Shown here piece by piece: positions 45,701-57,700 of a DNA stretch of 64,000 bases. The stretch spans positions 91,149,954-91,213,953 of the forward strand of contig NC_060256.1 of NCBI RefSeq assembly GCF_921293095.1. Reading direction: 5' to 3'. Source of the stretch: Ischnura elegans. Its lineage: Eukaryota; Arthropoda; Insecta; Odonata; Coenagrionidae. Position 1 is the stretch's first letter. The number at the start of each line of letters is the position of its first letter. The position numbers and the translations under genes were made by a program. The notes beneath the pieces were generated by a model. That model searched no databases, was not told the DNA's origin, and saw only the letters and a list, made by a program, of their open reading frames with translations.

Positions 45701-48700
45701 CAATTGAAAAATTGTAATGAAGCCTATTGAGGAAAGAGTAGTGGTCAGATTGCAGGTGCACAGATTTCCAACCACCAAAAAGTAACCACTGAAAAAAATA
45801 CTTTTTTTTAGTTTAATAATAATACAATGATTCTCCTAGCTAGCATCAAGAGAGAAAAATCAAATAGGGTAGTTTCCTTCATCAAAGAAAACGAAATGCA
45901 TTGAGTCGGCAATAAAGTGTGTGTTTTTGTAGAAAAGCTAAGAAATTTCCTTCCAAACATTAAATATGGAATTCTACAAAGTAAAGGCCTCAACAATTCA
46001 GTGCATTGATTGCTATTCGTTACCCACCATTTGGGTTTTTATAATATACAAATTATTTGGTTTTAAAAATCCCAGTTTAGACGAATGGCAATGGTCAATT
46101 TTAACCTCTTTTGAAAAAGGCCAGATTGGCGCCCATGCGATGCCACCCCACGTGACGTCACAGGGACCTAGTTTCTACACAAGAGGATAGGAGTTTTACA
46201 TCATCTGAGATTACCAATGCATGCATGAGGCACAGAGCTCAGGGAAACATCTCTCTCTCTCTCTCACTTATTAAAATTGTCTAAAGTCGGAAAGTTTCCT
46301 TCGTTTGATAAGGTATTAATAATCCTTATTTAAGTCAAGCACTACCTGCTAGCAGCCTGCGTCGTATCAGCACTGAAGCCTCGCCACAAGGTCACCTTAC
46401 TCGGCGAACGCGGGAACCAGAATGACGTCACACGGGCTTTTCCCAGCATTCATACTTAGCCGTCGCGTTTTCGCGCGCTTGAAAATTTTCAATTTTGGTT
46501 CAATTACGAAAAATAGGTATCGCCATTCGAAAATCTAAGAGCGTGAAATGCGTACTCCAGGAGTAATAATTAGAGATGTGCGAATAGTATCCGCGAATAC
46601 TCGAATACCTCGAATAATAGAAAGTATTCGATATTCGAGATCTCGAATAGTTATGCTAAAGGTACCGTCTCGAATACCTCGAATACTTTGAATTTCGCGT
46701 CATACACTGTCGCTCGCACGTCGTTGGTAGTTGACTCGGAAAAATGAGAACTCAAGTCGTTTAGTGCATGCAGCGCCGTTTTAGGCAAGCTGACGAAATA
46801 CATCAAATTCACGGGTTCGAGCGGTGAAAAGAGTTCGACGTGGGGAACCGAAATTGATCGGATGAAAAAAATCCGAAAATCCCAGGTGTCCCCCATCAGG
46901 AGAACCTCAGTTCCGTGGGATAGCAACATTGGCGCATTTCCCACGATCCGCTATCCCCATCCATTCAGCGTTCGCCCCACCCCCTCAGACGATTTCCTCT
47001 TCCCCGAAAACAAAAAAAAGGTCCCGGCTCGTGCAGGGATCGTATTACGAAGACCTCAGCTTTGAAAAAAATATCAAGTTACCGGAAAATAATAGAATCG
47101 TGTTTCACCCTTCCCTCTTTCTCCCCACTGACCGCATCCATCTTTTGATAAAATGAGAGGAGGAGTTTGCCGTGTGTCTTTTGTGGCTAATAATGACAGG
47201 CACTTATTTTGAATCTTCCCCAGGAGATGAAACTACCATAGGGAGGAGCTCAGTGCCGTGGGATAGTGACATTGGCGCATTTCCCACGATCTGCTATCCC
47301 CCTCCATTCAGCATTCGCCTCACCCACTCTTGAAGATTTCCTCTTCTCCGAAATCAAACAAAAGATCCCAGCTCGCGCAGGGATTGTATTACAAAAACTT
47401 TAGCTTCAAAAAATATCAAGTTACGCGAGAAAAATAAAAACGTGTCTCGCACCCACCCCCTTTTCTCACCCACTGACCTTTTTCTACCTACCTGCTTCGA
47501 ATTTCCCCCTTTCTCGAGGTCAACTGCTGCATGAGTAATCTACTAGCCCGAAAGGTGTCTAACAATGACTTTCGGCAATTGTTATTACACATTTATTGGA
47601 TTGAAATATTAGTAATGTGCGCGTAATTTAAAAAAGAATAAGACCAAACACGACATATTTCTGACTTTATTTAAGCATTTTGCGCAGGAAAATAAATACC
47701 GGGAAGAAGAAGAAATACGACGGAGGCGTAATGCTCAAATAGGGTGGTTTCCTATTATTTTTTATTGCCTAAATCGAAATATTAATACTCCTGAAGTACG
47801 TATTTAACGCTTTTAGAGTTTTATAAGACGATATCTATTTTCGCGATTAAATTAAAAGTGAAAATTTTCAAGCGCGCGAAAACGCGACGGGTAAGTATGA
47901 ATGCCGGGAAAAACTCCGCGTGACGTCGTTCTGGTTCCCGCTGCCGCAAGTGAGGTGACCTTGGGGCGAGGCTCTGAGCGATATTACGACGCAGGATGCT
48001 AGCAGGTAGCCGAGTACCATGCTAGCTGGTAGCGCTTGGCTTAAATAAGGATTATTAATACCTTATCAAACAGACTGTGTGATTATTAAGACATGTTTCC
48101 CTGAGCTCTGTGCCTCATGCATGCATTGGTAACCTCAGACGATGTAAAACTCCGATCCTCTCGTGTAGAAACTAGGTCCCTGTGATGTCACGTGGAGTGG
48201 CATCGCATAGGCGCCAATCTGGCCTTTTTCAAATGAGGTAAAATTGAACATTGTCATTAGTCTAAACCGGTATTTCTAGAACGAAATAATTTGTATATTA
48301 TGAATACACTAATGGTGGGTAACGAATCACAATCAATACCTTTCGTTTTCTTTAATGAAGGAAACTACCCTATTGTTTACATAAAATTAAAATATTCCAT
48401 TAATCAGCTAAATTCCTGTTTGAATCCTTTAAAGGCAATCACAATTACTCGCCAAAATCTTGGGTTTCCTGCTGCATAGGCGACCTAGTCAAGCATTTTC
48501 ACATTCATCGTTTAGTATTCGAGGTATTCGAAATTCGAGGTATTCGAATATTCGAGCAATGATTTAATATTCGAATTCGATATTCGAATTCGAGAAATCT
48601 ACTATTCGACCCATCCCTAGTAATAATCTTTCGATTTAGGCAATAAAAAAATAATAGGAAACCACCCTATTGACACTCTGCACCCATGCCTTTGGCATTC

Positions 48701-51700
48701 CTGGGCCACTGCACTGACCACCTGAGTGCAGCCACTTTGGGGGATGCACTTCACATTCTTGAAAAACCTAGTACATATGTAGTTGCCTCCAGGGGCACAG
48801 CTAGGAATTAAGGCTAGGGGGGGTTTTAGGCACAACTAATGCTTACGAGTGTGGAGGTATTGCATACCCACCAGGGTAAGCAGGAGTTGCGGTTGCCCTC
48901 CTCCAAATAAATGTGAAGAATAATGGTTCAAAATGGCGAGTTTTACGGCTTTATAAGGGATATTTGATAAATCCTACCACTTTCTATAAGTAATGCTGAT
49001 CCAAATAAGTAAGGTGGATTAAACTTAAAAATTCCTCTGAGCTCTGGGGGGAGGGGTTTTATCCCCTGAAACCCTCCCTCGCTGCGCCACTGGTTGCCTC
49101 TACTTATCTTTGTCGCATCCCAGCCAGCATAAATGAACAGTTGTTCTCTCAGATTTTGTTTTAAATGCACGTAACACAGGCCAATAAAAAAATTTTGTTT
49201 GAAAACTTTTTTTATTTTAATAGCTGATCTTTATAGATTTTGATGTGCCGAATCCAAACCTGGCCTTAGTTTTTTGTATCACCCATAATTTCCAAGCGGT
49301 ATGTATTTAATATTTAGTCTAATACCTCTATACGGTATACAGGGAAATCAATGAAACACTGTGTTACATCATAAAATTGTTTGTATTTACTACAGCGTGA
49401 TAATACAGGGTTCACCTGTCAACTGGAATTGGTCTACATTTTTTTTCCCTTTTTCCTTGAAGCTTCTTGTGTAGCTTTTTCTGTGATGAATCGCTTGTTG
49501 AACTTCTCGGTGAAGTACCAACAGTAATCCCCATCATCTTCGTTCATTAGAATTACGTTTTCAATTTAACTAAAAAAATAAATATAAAAAATTAAATAAC
49601 TATAAAAAAGCTATTAAATTCTAAAAATATTGCTTGATTTCACAAATTTAACTGTAAAATGTGAATAAATGGTGGGTGATACAACTTTAAAACCATCTGA
49701 TTTGGATTCAGCAACTTTAAAAACATAAGAATAAGGTATTTTCAGTAAAAAAGTTTTTTCATTGTTGGCCTGTGTAATCAAATCCTTCTATGTGAAGACT
49801 ATTGCTGCTTGTCCAAGATTGGACATTTAAAAAATCATTGCCACATGTCCTCTTTTAGGAGAGAGGGTGATTTTGCTTAAAGCCATTCATGTAAACAGAT
49901 GTGCTGGGCAAACAGTATGCGTAAAATTATAGGTCCACTGTAATGCAATATGCTGCCAATTTTATGTTCATCATACACTGTAAAAATGTCAATTGCACAC
50001 AATCAATCTCTTGCATAACTGTTTATCTGAAAATTCACAAAAATGACTAAACATAAATATGAAAAATTATGAAAAAATAGCAGGAATTAAACTCAAAATA
50101 ACTGCACCATAGCATAGGATGCTACGATGAGGGGTTAATGTTTTAACACATCTTGGAAATCACCTGTATACTGATCGGGTTCATAAATTTGAAGTAAGAT
50201 TTGGAATGATATTTAGTTTCGTGCACATGGGTAAGCTAATGGTAAGAAGTGCATTGGTGGTTTAAAATATCATTTGCTTTCTAATGAATTACGGAACACC
50301 TGAATGCATTGATTACTGAGTGAAAAAATAGGTACTTTCCAATGGAAAATATTTGGCTATTAAAATATATTTTCTGTTGGTGTAAGGTTACCTGATTTTA
50401 GCCTCAATTAACTACTTGTGAATGTTTATTTATATGTAACACTTGCCCATAACATACTCATACACTCGAGTCAGAGGTGTTGGGATCTTGGAAAGGACCA
50501 GTGATATCACAATGGCTTTGACCATTAACCTAGCACATTCATTCTCAGGAGAAATTTAAAATTTGTTCTTTGGTGTGTATTAATTAATGAATGACAGATA
50601 CTGAGTCTTGGAGAAAATGACAATTAGAGAAATGAAAATGACAAACTATTCTTTTAGCCTATCATATTATCATGGAAGACACCAGAGTTTCACATGTGCA
50701 CGCTAGATAACAAGCACAATTACAAACAATAGTAACACCAGCTTCCCAATGAAAAAAAAAAATTTTAGGAGTGGTCAAAAATAAGGCCTAAAATATTTGA
50801 GACCTCGAAGTGAACCCCTGACCCTCGCTCGAGTCGAAGGACTTAATATTTTATGGTCATTCCCTATAGAGATTGTCACAACCGTTTTCTAAAGGGCAAA
50901 AATCTTGGGTTTTGGGGGAAATCCCAATTTTTTTTTATCCCCCCCCCCCAGAGCTCTGAGAAAAATTTTCAAGTTTAATCCATTTTACTTATTTGGATCA
51001 GTATTACTTGTAGAATAGTGTTAGGATTAATCAAATATCCCTCAGAAAGACCTGAAACTCGCCATTTTGAACCATTATTCTTAAAATTTTTCTGGAGGAG
51101 GGCCCCAACAACTCCTGCTTACCCTGGTGGGTATGCAATACCCCCACGCCCGGAAGTATTAGTTGCGCCTAAAACCCCCCCTAGCCTTAATTCCTAGCTG
51201 TGCCCCTGGCTAGGAGGGTGCTCATCTGTGATTAAAAAAATCAGTAGACGGTAGAAGGTAAAAAATAATGCGTGTTGAGGCAAATTTTTGGCATATCGTC
51301 AACGTGAAACAAATCGATGTTACCAACTTTTAGACAATTGATAAAATATTTTTGTATTGTTGATGATATTTTTAAATTTGTATGCTATTTAGCATTGCTC
51401 AATATCTTGGAAAACCAAGGGTTTATAGTTCGATTCCCTGATTATACATGTTGCTTGTTTTCTTCTCATTTTGAACAGGCTATGGAAGATCAGGTCATAG
51501 CAGGAAAGGCACGCTCGATTGGAATATCAAACTTCAATGAGAAACAGATTGAGCGGCTGTGGAATTGTGCGGAGCGCATCAAGCCATCCATGCTGCAGGT
51601 GGAGCTGCACCTTTACTTCCAGCAAAAGGATCTCGTCAACTACTGCCACTCAAAGAACATCAAAGTGTGCGCTTACTCCCCTCTTGGTTCACGCGGGTCC

Positions 51701-54700
51701 TCTCAGCTCTTGGGGTAAGTGACTAAATTCCTAAAAATTCAATCAATATTATGGCTATCATTATTCAGCTATTGTACCAGTCACTTATATTTACAATGTT
51801 ATAGAGCTACAATCCAGTTTGATGCAACTCTATGACCAGCCTCTATGAAACTTATTACAGGCTGTCTTCTGCCTTACTTCCCGTCCACTTGTCCTTTGAG
51901 CAGTGGCATAATAGGGTAGTTTCCTTCATCAAAGAAAACGAAAGGCATTGATTGCGATTCCTTATCCACCATTAGGGTATTCTTAATGTACAAATTATTT
52001 GGTTTTAGAAATCCCAGTTTAGACGAATGGCAACAGTCAATTTTAACCTCATTTGAAAAAGGCCAGATTGGCACCCATGCGATGCCACTCCACGTGACGT
52101 CAAAGGGACCTAGTTTCCATACGAGTAGATAGGAGTTTAACATTGTCTGAGATTACCAATGCATGCATGAGGCGCAGAGCTCAGGGAAACATCTCTTAAT
52201 AATCACCCATTATAAATACCTAAGTTCGGAAAGTTTCCGGCCAGATTGGCCGGAAAAAGGCCAGATTGGCACCCATGCGATGCCACTCCACGTGACGTCA
52301 AAGGGACCTAGTTTCCATACGAGTAGATAGGAGTTTAACATTGTCTGAGATTACCAGTGCATGCATGAGGTGCAGAGCTCAGGGAAACATCTCTTAATAA
52401 TCACCCATTATAAATACCTAAGTTCGGAAAGTTTCCTTCGTTTGATAGGGGATTAATAATCATTATTTAAGCCAAGCACTACCTGCTAGCAGGGTACTCT
52501 GCTACTTGCTAACAGCCTGCGTTGTATCAGCGCTCAAGCCTCGCCCCAAGGTCACCCCACATGAGAGCTGGAACTAGAATGACGTCACACGGACTTTTCC
52601 CATCATTCCTACTTAGCCGTCACGTGTTCGCACGCTTGAAATTTTTCACTTTTCGTTTAATCGCGAAAAATAGATATCGTTATTCGGAAATCTAAGAGCA
52701 TGAAATACGCGCTGCAGGAGTAATAATCTATCGATTTAGGCAATAAAAAAATAATAGGAAAACGCCCTATTAGGAATACTGTATATGTCTGAATATAGTC
52801 CCCCCTTTTTTTTCCAAAAATGCCCGTGGCAAAAGTAAAGGGGGGGACTATATTCAAACGCATTTTTTTAACTTTTCCCAAAACTGAAGCCTCAAAATTA
52901 AGGGGGGGGATTAAATTCAGGGGGGGACTATATTCGGAGAAATATATTCTTTGGGGGGGAGATGGAGGGGACTGGGGGTGAATGTCGCGCCGTCACAGGG
53001 CATGTGCACTAGGGGTGGTCATATTGTATATAAGCTGGTAGGGTCATATTAGTGCGATCATGCCCATACGAGTACACCAAATCAAAATACATATATGCCA
53101 ATAATTAACCCTCATATGGATTTGCTGTGCCTTAGCGGCGCTCGTGGTTTTTAAAGTGGTGTAAAAAGTTTCCATTCCAATAGATCATTTTGAAATTTTC
53201 AGTAGTCTATTTTTTTGCTTTCTTCGTCTAGGTCTAAAATTTTGTTTGTATTGTGTCGATAGTTTACATTTTATTGGCCTCTAATGAAAAAAGTTACGTC
53301 GTTGGATTTATGGCGCCGCTGCGGCGCTCAGTATTTCCTCGTCGCTACATCGGGGATTGCACTCTCAATGTTAATGTAAGAGCATTTATGTTTCGTATGA
53401 AATGCTATAATCTATTTATAATCATATTATTTAATTTTCTATACTTTATAAACAAAATGTAATTGTTAAACAAAAGGAAAATATTACTATACTAATTTTG
53501 CTTTCTATTTTCGCTAAGAATCGTCATGTCCCTCGATATAATGTTCATTGGCAAAACTTTATCTTTTTACAAGAATTATTCACAGAAACTCATGGCTAAA
53601 GTTGTTTATTTCCTGGGCCTCCGACTTAGTTTTCCTAGGGCCGATTATTTCCTCGTCGCTACGTCAGGGACTGCACTCGGAACGCTATTGTCAAAGCAAT
53701 TATGCTTCGTATGAAATGCTATAATATATTTGTAATCCTGTTATTTATTATTTAAAACTTATAAACCAAGTGAAATTGTTTAACAAAAGGAAAATATTAC
53801 AATACCAATTGTGCTTTTTCTTTTAGCTAAGAATCATTATTCGGCGCCGCGGCGGCGCCGAAAATCCAACGACGTAACTAAATTTGTGAATCCATATGAG
53901 GGTTAAGAAATTATCAAAGTTTTTTTACGTTTCTTTGCAATTTAATGCCAGTGATTGTATAAAAAACGTGAGAATTCGATCTATGTTGCTTACCTCGACA
54001 ATTTCAGACATGACTGGTGTAGAATTGGCTGAAAAAACCATTTAAATCATGAGATTTATCGCCGAAATAGCGTAAAAAGAGGGTATGAGTTGTGGGTTGC
54101 CCACGCTAAACATAAATGGCCCTGGCGCCACTGTAGGATGTCAACCTACAGGAACAAAATTTTTTCTCTGTTCATTTGGTACCTCGGGCTACATTTTGAC
54201 ATATGTTGAACTTTGAGTTTCGAAAAAATTTGTTTGATGACCGCCCCTCATGCGCACCCTCCCTGACTCCTTAGTCACTGGTCTGTATTCAGTGCTTTGT
54301 CTCACTGCCATGATATTAATAAGTTATCTTTGACTTTAAGAGATGCAGTTATTGTGTGTATGTTAAAACTAGGAAATAGCTTTAAATAATTCTTTTTTTT
54401 TTATGGCTTTGTGGGGCCCATCATTCCCTCCCATAGTTGCATTTGCATTGGAGGATTGTCTTCTCTAGGCCAACATGTCTGATTATTTCACTGAATAACA
54501 CAGGCCAACAAAAAATTTTTTTTGAAAACTTTTTTTATTTTTATAGCTGATCTTTATAGATTTCGATGTGCCAAATCCAAATCTGGCCTTAGTTTTTTTG
54601 TATCACCCATAGTTTCCAAGCAATATGTATTTCATATTTAGTCTAATACCTCTATACGGTATACAGGGAAATCAATGAAACACTGTGTTACATCATAAAA

Positions 54701-57700
54701 TTGTTCGTATTTACTACAGTGTGATAATACAGGGTTCACTTGTCAAGTGGAATTGGTCTACATTTTCTTTCCCTTTTTTCCTTGAAGCTTCTTGTGTAGC
54801 TATTTCTGCGATGAATCGCTTGCTGAACTTCTCGGCGAAGTACCAACAGTAATTCCCATTATCTTCGTTCATTGGACCTGCTTTTTCAATTTTATTATAA
54901 CTATAAAATTAAATTTTTTTTTAATTTTTTTAATTTAATTTAATTTAAAAAAAAGTTAAATTCTAAAAAATATTGCTTGATTTCATAAATTTAACTGTAA
55001 AATGTGAATAAATGGTGGGTGATAAAACTTTAAAACCATCACATTTGGATTCAGCAACTTTAAAAACATAAGAATAAGGTATTTTCAGTAAAAAAGTTTT
55101 TTCTTTGTTGGCCTGTGTAATTTGTCCCATCTTCTTCTTAGGGTTTTTAGAAGGCTTCTCTTCTCTAGTACCCTTCTTGGCATTTTATATATCCACATTA
55201 CCTTCATCATTCACCACATTTCATATGTTTACACTCTTGACTTTTCTGTGCTGTCTATACCACGGTTCTAATGATTTGATCATTGGATTATTCTTCCTCC
55301 AAAATTGTTAGAGCATTAATAGCTTTGCTTAATTTCACTATTTAGTGGGCCTTCTTCGCTTCTTTAGCGTTGAGGTGTTTTTCCCCGTCCCATCCCTTCC
55401 GGACCTATCCCTACCCCAGAGGTGTCAACAGGCTCGTATCGCAGCGGCGCCTCTTTTCTTTTCCCTTCCTCTCCAGCCCCTCCCCGGGTGATCGGGCTTA
55501 TAAGCCACGGGCTTGGTTCCCAGCCCCGGTGTGTTGTATCCCTGAAGGGTTCCCTTTGAACCCTCATACTCTCTGTCATGCCACGGTCCCATTGAGAAAC
55601 AGGCTCCATTTTAATGAGATTGGAACTCCCACTTGAATTCATATTAGCCCTTAACCAGTGACGTGCAATTCTTGTTACACTACCAGTGACGTGAGGTCTG
55701 GAAGACCGCAATAAATCGAAAATTCATAAAATGTTGCAATGCCATTTTTATTGTTTTGTTTAATTTTTATTTTTATGCTTAACTATTCTAAAACTTGCAT
55801 TAAAATTTTTGAATTCCCAATATGAACAAATTTGTCAGTAAAAATTCTTATTTGAAACTTTCAAAATCAAAAAACTGATGCCAAAAACACTTGGTCTCAC
55901 TGACCGCTAATCGAATTCAATTGCAAATTTATAGAAAGCAATAAAAGGAACATTAAATTTTAAGAGTGGGATGTCCTTGTTATGCAAAAATATGAAGCTA
56001 ATGAGAATTAAAGATATTTTAAAATATTGATTTTGAAAATATTCATAATTTTAGAAACGCAGCGATCTCTCAGACCGCACGTCACCGGTTAAGGTTTAAG
56101 GCACACTCTTCTTTATTCTGTCTATAAATTCTATTCTCTTCCTTTTCCTCACTCCCATGCATAAAGTTATTCCATCTAAACTGGATTTTAAAATCCCCTC
56201 CATTTAAAGAACTCACTCCTTTCATATTCTCTGTCCCTTCTATTTCGTATAATGAAGCTTCCTCACCGCGCCCACCATGTTGTCCAATACTGCATCATTT
56301 ATCTTCTTACCCATCCACTTCTCCCTCTGCATTTTCCTCCACGCCCAAAACTCCACGGCCTCTCTCTATTCATCTCTCATCCCCCTTCCTAAGTGCTCTC
56401 TTTAGCATACAGTGAAGTGCTTCTCTCCAGATCAGATTCTTCAGTCGCTTTTATTTTAACCTCTCACATAACTAATCTCTCATTAGGCCAATCTCCGATT
56501 CATGAACCTCTCCTTTGTTCTTCCAGTTTACAATGTCCTTACTAATGTTTTTGTTTTCCTCTTGCACACTGCCTAAATATATGGAATGCTCCACCTGCTT
56601 TCATAAAAGGCTTAAATAATTGCCAGGCCAAATTGAAATCACATTACGTATGCACCCCATAATCATTAAGTTTATTTATGTTTAGTTATGTAAATGATTG
56701 CTGCTGCCTCCGTCTGTTGAGGTTTTCTGAGGTAACATTATGAGGGCGATAAAGTTAATGTTGGCACTGTCAGTCTGAAATAGTCTGTTTCCTCTCTGAT
56801 GGCATGCTAGTCTTTGGCCAAAAATCAATGTGTGAAATTCAAACAAATCATCTTTATTTCTCTGTAGAGGTCAAATACAGAATATCCATTGCTTAGTCCA
56901 AGGCAGTAGTAGTCGATGGACTCTAACTAAATTGTTGGACTAAGATGCCTTATTAGAAGGCAAATATAGTCCTAATTTTGCCCGAGAACAGCATGCAAAC
57001 AAATATTCTCACTATCTATTAGTGCCAGCATGAACTTTGTGAGGATACCCTTTCCTCCTTAGTATACACATACATATACAGCACACTCCCGATTATCCTA
57101 ATGGCTAATGATGGGGAGAGAAGACGGCACGAATAATCAGAAAACACGGATAACCCAAACTTTCACTTAAATATCTTCTAATGTTCATAATTTACGTGAA
57201 ACAAGCAATATAATATTATTCATGCCATTATTCTGTTGTTTTAGAGTCCTTCACGGACTCAATGAGAACTTTCTTCGCCAGTTCACGATCTTTTTAGCGG
57301 CGATAACATGGTTGTACTATTATTATTAATGCTCAATGTAAGGCCTAGTTTCGAAAACCACACTTCCGTGGCTGTGTGATCACGGATACGGAAAAGTAGT
57401 ACCAAAAAATGTCGGAAACTATACTGTCTGGCACCATGCCATGTAATCGCGTCTCGCACAAGTTGTCGGGTTGCAACTGCTGAGGGGCGTGTATCTGTGA
57501 TCATGGAGCGCAGACGCACGCTGCGAGGCTTGGAAAACAAGAACATGGTGCTCCTGTGAATACAGCTAGCACGCGATCGCTTCCGTTTTATGAATGGGAT
57601 TCTAACGGAAATAATAAGACCCGTGTAAGCCCCGTGCCTTGCTCTCTGGCTGTGGCGCCGTGTGCTCAACTTGGACTGCTATTCGCATAATATGCTCAGC

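Larger units (their letters stand above)
46563..48627. mobile_element. hAT-like element with 8-bp TSD, nested in MITE-A
   Basis: Element 46571-48619 starts TAGAGATGTGCGAATAGTA and ends TACTATTCGACCCATCCCTA, which are imperfect inverted copies. GTAATAAT is duplicated at 46563-46570 and 48620-48627. The ends are rich in ATTCGAATA-type repeats. No recognisable transposase remains; the 97-codon minus frame at 46651-46944 is unassigned. It contains a 343-bp tandem duplication and a whole MITE-A copy. Confidence 0.85.
45863..48671 (-). mobile_element. MITE-A copy i, split by a hAT-like insertion
   Basis: Reverse-orientation MITE-A from AATAGGGTAGTTTCC at 45863 to CCACCCTATT at 48671. It is interrupted at 46570 by a 2,049-bp element and resumes at 48620. 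It has an extra segment near 45905-46005 and lacks one of the two GCTAGCAGG repeats. CRE/E-box at 46149-46160. Confidence 0.88.

Noticed and set aside
55364..55711. 115-codon minus frame as a protein gene
   Set aside because: GC-rich block with both strands open, no known motif, and the frame runs into the TTAA-flanked element at 55651.
57283..57669. 128-codon minus-strand frame as a gene
   Set aside because: Basic, low-information protein without a domain. Part of the region (57628-57690) is repeated at 59467, pointing to a dispersed repeat.
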